From Hyphomicrobiales bacterium (GTDB taxonomy: Bacteria; Pseudomonadota; Alphaproteobacteria; Rhizobiales; JAJFHB01): a DNA stretch of 58,946 nucleotides. The notes beneath the pieces were generated by a model. It saw nothing but the letters and a program-made list of their open reading frames with translations. It had not been told where the DNA came from and searched no databases. Positions 52,033-58,946 of the stretch are shown piece by piece (the first letter of the stretch is position 1; each line of letters starts with the position of its first letter). Where the stretch lies: contig JAJFHL010000169.1 of assembly GCA_021775615.1 (NCBI GenBank), positions 1-58,946 of the forward strand, written 5' to 3'. Made by a program: the position numbers and the translations under genes.

Positions 52033-53802
52033 ATGTCCAGCACGGCGACGGACACACTTGCAAAGCAGAGCAGTGAAGAGGGCGAGATCGCGGGCGGCCA
52101 CTCGGCCGCGACGGAGCTGACGGATGGGTTTCACCTCATTATCGATGCGCTCAAGCTCAACGACATTGATACGATCTATGGCGTGCCCGGCATCCCGATC
52201 ACGGACTTTGGCCGTCTTGCGCAGGCCGAAGGCATGCGTGTCATCTCGTTCCGGCATGAGCAGCACGCGGGAAATGCGGCGGCAATCGCCGGCTACCTGA
52301 CGCAAAAGCCGGGCATCTGCCTCACGGTGTCGGCTCCCGGTTTCCTCAATGGCCTCACCGCGCTGGCCAATGCCACGACCAACTGCTTTCCCATGATCCT
52401 GATTTCGGGCTCGTCCGAGCGCGAGATCGTCGACCTGCAGCAGGGCGATTATGAGGAGATGGACCAGCTGGCCATCGCCAAGCCCCTTTGCAAGGCCGCC
52501 TTCCGCATCCTCCATGCCGAAGACATCGGCATCGGCATTGCGCGCGCCATTCGCGCGGCCTGCTCGGGCCGTCCCGGCGGCGTATATCTCGATCTGCCGG
52601 CAAAGCTCTTCGGCCAGACCATGGACGCAACGGCCGGCGAGAAATCGCTGATCAAGGTTGTGGACCCGGCGCCCCGCCAGCTTCCTGCACCGGATGCGGT
52701 TGCACGTGCCATCGATGTTCTGAAGGGCGCCAGGCGGCCCCTGATCATTCTCGGCAAGGGCGCGGCATATGCGCGTGCCGATGAAGAGATCCGCGCCCTG
52801 GTCGAAAAGAGCGGCATTCCCTACCTGCCGATGAGCATGGCCAAGGGACTGCTGCCCGACGACCACCCACAGTCGGCCGGCGCGGCGCGCTCGCTGGTGC
52901 TGAAGGAAGCCGACGTGGTGGTGATGATCGGCGCCCGCCTCAACTGGCTCCTGTCGCATGGCAAGGGCAAGACCTGGGGCGATCAGCCCAAGCAGTTCAT
53001 CCAGATCGACATCGAGCCGAAGGAGATGGACTCCAATGTCGAGATCGCCGCACCGCTGGTCGGCGACATCGGCTCGTGCGTCTCGGCCCTGCTTGAAAGT
53101 ATGGGTGACGGCTGGACCGCGCCTCCTGCCGACTGGACCGGTGCGATCGACGCTAAGAAAGAGACGAATCTCGCCCGCATGGCGCCCAAGCTGCAGAACA
53201 ACAACGTGCCGATGGATTTCCACGGTGCGCTTGGTGCGTTGCGCAGGATCATCAAGGAGCGGCCGGACGCCATCCTTGTCAACGAGGGCGCCAATACGCT
53301 CGATTTTGCCCGCAGCATCATCGACATGTACCAGCCGCGCAAGCGGCTTGACGTCGGCACCTGGGGCGTCATGGGCATCGGCATGGGATTTGCGATTGCG
53401 GCCGCGGTCGAAACGGGAAAGCCCGTGCTCGCGGTTGAAGGCGACAGCGCCTTCGGGTTCTCCGGCATGGAGATCGAAACGATCTGCCGTTACAACCTCC
53501 CCGTTTGTGTCGTGGTCTTCAACAATAACGGCATCTATCGCGGGACCGACGTCAATCCGACGGGCGGACCGGATGTTGCGACCACGGTTTTCGTCAAGGA
53601 TTCCCGCTACGACAAGATGATGGAAGCGTTCGGCGGCATCGGCGTTTATGCGACGACACCCGACGAACTCAGCCGCGCCGTGAATGAGGCAATGGAGAGC
53701 GGCAGGCCGACGCTAGTCAACGCTGTGATAGATGAAAATGCCGGCACCGAAAGCGGCCGCATCGGCAATCTCAATCCGCAGAGCGCGGTTTCCAAGAAGT
53801 GA
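52033..53802 (+). CDS. oxc: Oxalyl-CoA decarboxylase
   Basis: A 589-residue thiamine-diphosphate enzyme converting oxalyl-CoA to formyl-CoA and CO2. The three-part TPP fold is present; catalytic Glu in [11 protein letters not shown] and the TPP/Mg motif [19 protein letters not shown] followed by NNNG are visible. The [13 protein letters not shown]-terminus is typical of Oxc. It is about 20 residues longer than usual at the N-terminus. AAGGAGG precedes the ATG. It is coupled with formyl-CoA transferase 43 bp downstream. Confidence 0.95.
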   Translation: MSSTATDTLAKQSSEEGEIAGGHSAATELTDGFHLIIDALKLNDIDTIYGVPGIPITDFGRLAQAEGMRVISFRHEQHAGNAAAIAGYLTQKPGICLTVSAPGFLNGLTALANATTNCFPMILISGSSEREIVDLQQGDYEEMDQLAIAKPLCKAAFRILHAEDIGIGIARAIRAACSGRPGGVYLDLPAKLFGQTMDATAGEKSLIKVVDPAPRQLPAPDAVARAIDVLKGARRPLIILGKGAAYARADEEIRALVEKSGIPYLPMSMAKGLLPDDHPQSAGAARSLVLKEADVVVMIGARLNWLLSHGKGKTWGDQPKQFIQIDIEPKEMDSNVEIAAPLVGDIGSCVSALLESMGDGWTAPPADWTGAIDAKKETNLARMAPKLQNNNVPMDFHGALGALRRIIKERPDAILVNEGANTLDFARSIIDMYQPRKRLDVGTWGVMGIGMGFAIAAAVETGKPVLAVEGDSAFGFSGMEIETICRYNLPVCVVVFNNNGIYRGTDVNPTGGPDVATTVFVKDSRYDKMMEAFGGIGVYATTPDELSRAVNEAMESGRPTLVNAVIDENAGTESGRIGNLNPQSAVSKK

Positions 53803-53845
53803 CCGAGCTCGCAACGATGCAAACCCATAAGAACAGGAGCGCACC

Positions 53846-55120
53846 ATGAAGGCCCTGGAAGGCGTGAAAATTCTTGACTTTACACATGTGCAATCCGGCC
53901 CGACATGCACCCAGCTCTTGGCCTGGTTCGGGGCCGACTGCATCAAAGTCGAGCGACCGGGCGTCGGCGATGCCACCCGCGGCCAGCTGCGAGATGTCCC
54001 GGATGCGGATTCGCTCTATTTCACAATGCTCAATCACAACAAGCGGTCGATCACGCTCAACACCAAGAACGAAACCGGCAAGGAAGTGCTCGAGCGTCTG
54101 GTCAAGGAATGCGACGTGCTGGTGGAGAACTTCGCCCCCGGTGCGCTCGACCGCATGGGCTTCGGCTGGGACCGCATCCAGGAACTCAATCCGCGCATGA
54201 TCATGGCCTCGGTCAAGGGCTTCGGTCCGGGGCCGTACGAAGACTGCAAGGTCTATGAAAATGTTGCGCAGTGCACCGGCGGTGCCGCCTCGACCACCGG
54301 TTTTCTCGGCGGCCCGCCGACAGTGACCGGCGCCCAGATCGGCGATTCCGGCACCGGCCTGCATCTGGCGCTCGGCATTGTCACCGCGCTTTACCAGCGC
54401 GAAAAGACCGGCCGCGGCCAGAAGGTGCTCGCCGCCATGCAGGACGGTGTCCTCAACCTCTGCCGCGTCAAGCTGCGCGACCAGCAGCGTCTCCAGCACG
54501 GACCCCTCAACGAATATTCGCAGTTCGGGCAGGACATTCCTTTCGGCGAAGCGGTGCCGCGCGCCGGCAACGATTCAGGCGGCGGGCAGCCCGGCTGGAT
54601 CCTGAAATGCAAGGGCTGGGAAACCGATCCGGACGCCTATGTCTATTTCATCACCCAGGCGGCGGTCTGGCCGGCGATCTGCGATCTCATTGGCAAGCCC
54701 GAATGGAAAGAAGAACCCGGCTATGCAACGCCGCCGGAACGGCTCGACAAGATCAGCCAGATCTTCGACACCGTTGAGGAATGGACCAAGACCAAGAGCA
54801 AATTCGAGGTCATGGACACCTGCAACCCGCTCAATATTCCCTGCGGGCCGATCCTCTCAATGAAGGAACTCGCCGAAGAGCCGAGCCTGCGCGAGACCGG
54901 AACCGTGGTCGAAGTTGATCATCCGGTGCGCGGCAAGTATCTCACCGTCGGATGTCCGGTCAAGCTGTCCGACAGCCCGGCCGAGGTCACCAGATCGCCG
55001 CTTCTCGGCGAGCATACATCGGAAATCCTCAGCGACGTGCTGGGCTACACCGGGGATGAGTATGACCGCGTCGTGTCGTCGGGAGCGGTGGGTGACATCA
55101 AGGCGGAAGCCGCCGAGTAA
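53846..55120 (+). CDS. frc: Formyl-CoA:oxalate CoA-transferase
   Basis: A 424-residue class III CoA-transferase that moves CoA from formyl-CoA to oxalate, giving formate and oxalyl-CoA. Asp167 in [10 protein letters not shown] matches the catalytic Asp169 of the Oxalobacter enzyme, and Gln16 in THVQSGPT the conserved Gln17. Full-length match with normal size (about 425). With oxc it forms the oxalate cycle: net oxalate to formate plus CO2. Confidence 0.95.
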   Translation: MKALEGVKILDFTHVQSGPTCTQLLAWFGADCIKVERPGVGDATRGQLRDVPDADSLYFTMLNHNKRSITLNTKNETGKEVLERLVKECDVLVENFAPGALDRMGFGWDRIQELNPRMIMASVKGFGPGPYEDCKVYENVAQCTGGAASTTGFLGGPPTVTGAQIGDSGTGLHLALGIVTALYQREKTGRGQKVLAAMQDGVLNLCRVKLRDQQRLQHGPLNEYSQFGQDIPFGEAVPRAGNDSGGGQPGWILKCKGWETDPDAYVYFITQAAVWPAICDLIGKPEWKEEPGYATPPERLDKISQIFDTVEEWTKTKSKFEVMDTCNPLNIPCGPILSMKELAEEPSLRETGTVVEVDHPVRGKYLTVGCPVKLSDSPAEVTRSPLLGEHTSEILSDVLGYTGDEYDRVVSSGAVGDIKAEAAE

Positions 55121-55156
55121 GTACGCTCCGGCGTAACAGGAGAGGGGAGACAGCCC

Positions 55157-56071
55157 ATGCGGCTCATTGTCAACGGACAGCAGGCGTTTGGAAAAGCGGC
55201 GCTGGAAAAGATACTCGAAGCAGGCGTCGATGAAGTGGTGGCCGTCTATACGGCGCCTGACAAGGAAGGCCGCCCGGTCGATCCGATGAAGGAAGCCGCC
55301 CTCGAGCACGGCATTCCGCTCTATCAGCCCGCCAGCTACAAGGACCAGGCGGTGCTCGACGAGATGGCGGCGCTCAACGCCGATGTGATGGTGATGGCCT
55401 ATGTCATCATCTTCATTCCCGAGGTCGCCCGCGAAACGCCGAAGATGGGCTCGATCTGCTTTCATCCCTCGCTCCTGCCGCTGCACCGTGGTCCCAGTTC
55501 CATCAACTGGCCGATCATCTGGGGGTCGGTCAAATCGGGATACAGCTGGTTCTATCCGACAGACGGTCTCGACGAAGGCGACATCCTGCTTCAGCGCGAG
55601 GTCGAGATCGGACCCGACGACACGTTGGTCGACGTCTACTTCAAGAAGATCTTCCCGGCAGCCGTCGACAGCGTTCTCGACGTGCTCGACGCCTTCCGTA
55701 CCGGCAATCCGCCGCGTTCGAGCCAGGACGAAAGCAAGGCGACCTACGAAAGCTGGTGCAAGAAGGCCGACGCCGAGATCGACTGGTCGAAGCCCGCAGC
55801 CGAAGTCTACAACCTCATCCGCGGCACCAATCCGCAGCCCGGCGCCTGGTCGGTGCACGATGGCACGGAGGTACAGATCTACGACAGCGCGCCGGTCGAT
55901 GCAGAAGGTGCTGCCGGAACGGTGATCGAGGTTGCTGCAGATAGTTTCACTGTCGCGGCGGGCACAGGTGCGATAAAGGTTTCGCGCGTGCGTCCCAAGG
56001 GCGGCCAGAAAGTCGCTGCCGGTGAATATATCGGCGCGTCCGGATTGTCGCTTGGCGCACAGCTTGGATAA
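55157..56071 (+). CDS. Formyl-THF hydrolase-domain / formyltransferase-like protein
   Basis: A 304-residue formyltransferase-fold protein resembling the N-terminal hydrolase domain of 10-formyltetrahydrofolate dehydrogenase (ALDH1L) more than methionyl-tRNA formyltransferase: segments [53 protein letters not shown] and the PGAW motif. The catalytic His of HPSLLP and Asp of DEGD are present, and a C-terminal FMT-C-like domain (about 205-300) follows. It could hydrolyse 10-formyl-THF or transfer a formyl group. Its place between frc and fhs links it to formyl/folate flux. No ALDH domain is fused. Confidence 0.85.
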   Translation: MRLIVNGQQAFGKAALEKILEAGVDEVVAVYTAPDKEGRPVDPMKEAALEHGIPLYQPASYKDQAVLDEMAALNADVMVMAYVIIFIPEVARETPKMGSICFHPSLLPLHRGPSSINWPIIWGSVKSGYSWFYPTDGLDEGDILLQREVEIGPDDTLVDVYFKKIFPAAVDSVLDVLDAFRTGNPPRSSQDESKATYESWCKKADAEIDWSKPAAEVYNLIRGTNPQPGAWSVHDGTEVQIYDSAPVDAEGAAGTVIEVAADSFTVAAGTGAIKVSRVRPKGGQKVAAGEYIGASGLSLGAQLG

Positions 56072-56138
56072 GCAAGGGGTACACACGGCGCGCGATCAGC
56101 GCCGCATTATCAAAAGAATACGTGAGAGGCTTGGTCTG

Positions 56139-57812
56139 ATGGTTAAGAGCGATATTGAGATCGCCCGCGAAGCGACGATGAAACCGGTTGCCGAGGTCGG
56201 TGCCGAAAAGCTGGGCATTCCTGCAGACGCGCTGCTGCAATATGGACCGCACAAGGCCAAGGTCTCGATGGATTACATCGATGGACTGGCGGATCGTCCC
56301 AACGGCAAGCTCATCCTGACGACGGCGATCACGCCGACACCGGCGGGCGAGGGCAAGACCACGACGACGGTCGGCCTTGGCGACGGCCTCAATCGCATCG
56401 GCAAGAAGGCCATGATCTGCCTGCGCGAACCCTCGCTTGGACCCTGCTTCGGCATGAAGGGCGGCGCCGCCGGCGGCGGCTATGCCCAGGTGGTTCCAAT
56501 GGAGGACATCAACCTCCACTTTACCGGTGACTTTCACGCCATCGGCATTGCGCACAATCTGCTCTCTGCAATGCTCGACAATCACATCTACTGGGGCAAC
56601 GAGCCCGCCATAGATGTGCGCCGGGTCGCCTGGAAGCGCGTCGTCGATATGAACGATCGGGCGCTGCGCCAGATCGTCAACTCACTCGGCGCGGTCGGCA
56701 ACGGCTTTCCGCGCGAGGACGGGTTCGACATCGTCGTGGCGTCGGAAATCATGGCGATCTTCTGCCTTTCGAAGAACCTGAAGGACATGCAGGAGCGCAT
56801 CGGACGCATCGTCGTCGGCCAGAACCGCCAGCGTGAATCGATCACTGCCGCCGACATCAAGGGCCCCGGACCCATGTCGGTGCTGCTCAAGGATGCGGTT
56901 GCGCCGAACCTGGTGCAGACGCTCGAAAACAACCCGGCCTTCGTGCACGGAGGCCCGTTCGCCAATATTGCGCATGGCTGCAACACGGTGATCGCCACCA
57001 AGGCAGCGCTGAAATTGTGCGATTATGTTGTCACCGAAGCGGGCTTCGGCGCCGATCTCGGCGCGGAGAAATTCTTTGATATCAAGTGCCGGCTCGCCGG
57101 ACTGAGACCCGATGCGGCGGTGATCGTCGCGACAGTGCGCGCCCTCAAGATGCATGGCGGTGTTGCCAAGGACGAGCTTGGCACAGAGAATGTCGACGCG
57201 GTCAAGGCCGGTTGCGACAACATGATCCGGCATATCCGCAACGTCCGGTCCTTCGGCGTTCCGGTCACCGTTTCGATCAACAATTTCATCACCGACACGC
57301 CGGCCGAGCTTCAGGCTGTGAAGGAAGCCGCCGAAGCCGAGGGCGTGAAAGCCTTCATCGCCACCCACTGGGCCGATGGCGGCAAGGGCACCGAAGATCT
57401 TGCGGCCCATGTCTGCGAACTGGCGGACAGTGGCGAGGCCGACTTCCAGCCGCTCTACCCGGACGACATGCCGCTGCGCGACAAGGCCGAAACCATCGTC
57501 AAGAAGATCTATGGCGGCGACGGCATCACCTGCGACGGTGCCATCGAGGCGCGGTTCAAGGAACTGCAGGCCGACTACGGACACTTCCCCATTTGCATGG
57601 CGAAGACCCAGTACAGTTTTTCCACCGATCCCGATGCCAAGGGCGCACCTTCGGGCTTCACCGTGCCGATCCGCGAGTTGAGGCTGTCAAACGGGGCAGG
57701 GTTCATCGTCGCGGTGGCCGGCGCCATCATGACCATGCCCGGTCTGCCCAGAGTGCCCGCGGCCAACAACATCTATCTCAATGACGACGGGCAAATTGAG
57801 GGGTTGTTCTAG
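56139..57812 (+). CDS. fhs: Formate-tetrahydrofolate ligase
   Basis: A 557-residue ligase: formate plus THF plus ATP gives 10-formyl-THF. P-loop [13 protein letters not shown] (about 67-79), the [22 protein letters not shown] stretch and [14 protein letters not shown] motif are diagnostic. Normal family length is about 556-560. ATG 56139 follows an AGAGG site; a reading 39 residues longer would overlap the preceding gene. It captures the formate made by oxc/frc into the folate pool. Confidence 0.96.
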   Translation: MVKSDIEIAREATMKPVAEVGAEKLGIPADALLQYGPHKAKVSMDYIDGLADRPNGKLILTTAITPTPAGEGKTTTTVGLGDGLNRIGKKAMICLREPSLGPCFGMKGGAAGGGYAQVVPMEDINLHFTGDFHAIGIAHNLLSAMLDNHIYWGNEPAIDVRRVAWKRVVDMNDRALRQIVNSLGAVGNGFPREDGFDIVVASEIMAIFCLSKNLKDMQERIGRIVVGQNRQRESITAADIKGPGPMSVLLKDAVAPNLVQTLENNPAFVHGGPFANIAHGCNTVIATKAALKLCDYVVTEAGFGADLGAEKFFDIKCRLAGLRPDAAVIVATVRALKMHGGVAKDELGTENVDAVKAGCDNMIRHIRNVRSFGVPVTVSINNFITDTPAELQAVKEAAEAEGVKAFIATHWADGGKGTEDLAAHVCELADSGEADFQPLYPDDMPLRDKAETIVKKIYGGDGITCDGAIEARFKELQADYGHFPICMAKTQYSFSTDPDAKGAPSGFTVPIRELRLSNGAGFIVAVAGAIMTMPGLPRVPAANNIYLNDDGQIEGLF

Positions 57813-57857
57813 CACTGTGGGCGCCTATGGGTGCCTGCTCTCCAGCGAGGTCCGGAC

Positions 57858-58715
57858 ATGACGATACGCACGATACTTGTTCCCGTTCGCGGCGATGATC
57901 GTGGGGAAGGTCTGCTGGGCCACGCGCTTGCCCTTGGCCGCCGAAGCAACGCTCATATCGAGGTCGTACACTGCCGGGCCCGGCCCGAGGACATGCTGCC
58001 GTTCGGCGTTTTCCTCCCCGCTTCCATGCGCGAGCAGATCAAGACCGCCGCCGGCAGCATGGCCGATGTCGAGGAGGACAAGCTCCGGCCCCTGTTCGAC
58101 GCCTACGCCAAGACCCACGGCGTTGAAGTGGTCGAATCACCGCCATGGCCGCAGGATCGCGCCTCGATGTCGTGGCGTGAGCGCACCGGCAAGCAGCCGA
58201 ACATCATTGCGGTTTACGGCCGGCTCGCAGATGTGATCGCCGTACCGCGGCCGGACAGATCGCAAAACTTCGGAGTGAACACCCTCGAAGCGGCTTTATT
58301 CTCCACCGGAAGGCCCGTCCTCATGTGCCCGCCAGGCGCTGCGGGTACGGTCGGTGAGCATGCCGCCATTGCATGGAACGGATCGGCTGAGGCCGCGCGC
58401 GCGGTCGCGCTGGCCATGCCGGCCCTGATCGGCGCGGGCAAAGTGACCATTCTGTCGATCGGCTCCGAGGCGGCCGCCGATATGGGGCCGGACATGCTGG
58501 CGGCGCACCTTGCATCGCACGGCATTGAGGCCGGCGTGATTGAAAGGGACGGCGGCAAAGTCGCCCAGACCGTTCTCTCCGAATGCGGCAACTGCGGCGC
58601 CGACCTGCTCGTCATGGGCGCCTATGGCCAGAGCAGGCAGCTTGAAATGGTTATGGGCGGCGTAACCCAACATGTTGTCGACAACGCAAGACTGCCGATC
58701 CTGATGAGCCACTAG
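57858..58715 (+). CDS. Universal stress protein (UspA family, two-domain)
   Basis: A 285-residue protein with an N-terminal USP-like half (TIRTILVPVRGDDRG, then HIEVVHC) and a C-terminal UspA-type half ending in GAYGQSRQLEMVMGGVTQHV. The ATP loop G-x2-G-x9-G-(S/T) is present with Gly where Ser/Thr is usual. GAGG lies 8 nt before the ATG at 57858. It is 45 bp after fhs, likely the last gene of the oxalate/formate operon. An IS481-type element starts immediately after its stop codon. Confidence 0.85.
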   Translation: MTIRTILVPVRGDDRGEGLLGHALALGRRSNAHIEVVHCRARPEDMLPFGVFLPASMREQIKTAAGSMADVEEDKLRPLFDAYAKTHGVEVVESPPWPQDRASMSWRERTGKQPNIIAVYGRLADVIAVPRPDRSQNFGVNTLEAALFSTGRPVLMCPPGAAGTVGEHAAIAWNGSAEAARAVALAMPALIGAGKVTILSIGSEAAADMGPDMLAAHLASHGIEAGVIERDGGKVAQTVLSECGNCGADLLVMGAYGQSRQLEMVMGGVTQHVVDNARLPILMSH

Positions 58716-58716
58716 A

Positions 58717-58946
58717 TGTGAGCTTTCAGTAGGTTGTCCATTCGGCCCTTTCCGCAGAGACTGGAGTTACCAGACTTCAGCGCTTCACGGAGGGACCGAA
58801 TGAACATCCATAAGAATGCCCGTTTGACGCCATTTGGTCGAGAGCGCATGGTGCGGCAGATCCTGAGCGGCCAGACACCGGAAGCCGCGGCGCGATCGGC
58901 AGGCGTGTGCTCGCGTACCGCACGCAAGTGGTTAGCCCGTTTCAAG
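58717..58946 (+). mobile_element. IS481-family insertion sequence, left end (truncated by window)
   Basis: The non-coding part begins just 1 bp after the usp stop with TGTGAGCTTTCAGTAGG, the TGT-start typical of IS481 terminal repeats. A transposase gene then opens at 58800. The element continues beyond the window, so its right end, target duplication and integrity cannot be judged. Confidence 0.75.
58800..58946 (+). CDS. IS481-family transposase, N-terminal fragment (runs off window)
   Basis: The first 49 codons (MNIHKNARLTPFGRERM start, then the HTH with EAAARSAGVCSRTARKWLARFK) match the conserved DNA-binding N-terminus of IS481 transposases. GAGGGA precedes the ATG. The DDE catalytic core lies outside the window. 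Confidence 0.85.
   Translation, partial: MNIHKNARLTPFGRERMVRQILSGQTPEAAARSAGVCSRTARKWLARFK

Noticed and set aside
1-58946. CRISPR array, tRNA or rRNA genes
   Set aside because: No regularly spaced repeats, tRNA T-loop/anticodon patterns or rRNA signatures were seen when reading the intergenic regions.

Overview
The window is about 58.9 kb of GC-rich, tightly packed bacterial chromosome. Gene content points to an alphaproteobacterium, probably a soil or marine Hyphomicrobiales/Rhodobacterales-type heterotroph. Indicators are a Usg-family protein, MatA/MatB, heterotetrameric sarcosine oxidase, non-pyrrolysine MttB, several FAD-GcvT demethylases and a MerR copper sensor of the CueR/HmrR type. 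No rRNA, tRNA, CRISPR array or phage was seen. The only mobile element is the left end of an IS481-type insertion sequence, cut by the window end.

Layout. 0-1.6 kb: a copper-type regulon, with a CueR-like gene diverging from a DUF4396 membrane protein and a small His-rich exported protein around a perfect MerR-type operator. 1.6-5 kb: phytanoyl-CoA-dioxygenase-like enzyme, CX5R phosphatase, aldehyde dehydrogenase, Usg protein. 5.5-10.9 kb: a GldA/GldF/GldG-like ABC system with a DUF4340 protein and a glutathione-transferase-like gene. 10.9-14 kb: a bacterial Popeye-domain protein, a MarR regulator, a transglutaminase-like protein and a membrane protein. 14-17 kb: malonyl-CoA synthetase and malonyl-CoA decarboxylase, divergent. 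17-20.4 kb: a polar-amino-acid ABC importer with a large hairpin after the binding-protein gene.

20.6-33.6 kb: two dimethylglycine/sarcosine-dehydrogenase-like FAD-GcvT fusions enclosing a nicotinamidase, an alpha/beta hydrolase, an 8-oxoguanine-deaminase-like amidohydrolase, two poorly characterised exported or membrane-anchored proteins and an APC permease. 34.3-39.3 kb: a signalling island with a STAS anti-sigma-factor antagonist, a metallo-beta-lactamase-fold hydrolase, a CHASE2-PP2C phosphatase, an antisense FecR-OmpA envelope protein and an RsbW-like ATPase/kinase. This looks like a complete partner-switching circuit with an envelope sensor and is the best candidate for an undescribed system. 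39.3-47.1 kb: MttB-family methyltransferase, LysR regulator and soxBDAG. 47.1-50.9 kb: two GNAT acetyltransferases, a flavodoxin-fold reductase, a Tat-exported thioredoxin-like protein, and a cobalamin riboswitch in front of a HupE-type cobalt transporter. 51.2-58.7 kb: an oxalate/formate operon (GntR regulator, oxalyl-CoA decarboxylase, formyl-CoA transferase, formyl-THF-hydrolase-like protein, formate-THF ligase, universal stress protein), then IS481.

How it fits together. Much of the window serves one-carbon metabolism. N-methyl groups from betaine-type compounds can be removed by the MttB, dimethylglycine-dehydrogenase and sarcosine-oxidase homologues onto corrinoid or tetrahydrofolate carriers. 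Formyl units from oxalate feed the same folate pool through formate-THF ligase. The B12-controlled cobalt importer could supply corrinoid to MttB-type methyl transfer. Substrate assignments are inferred from families and neighbours, not proven by the sequence.
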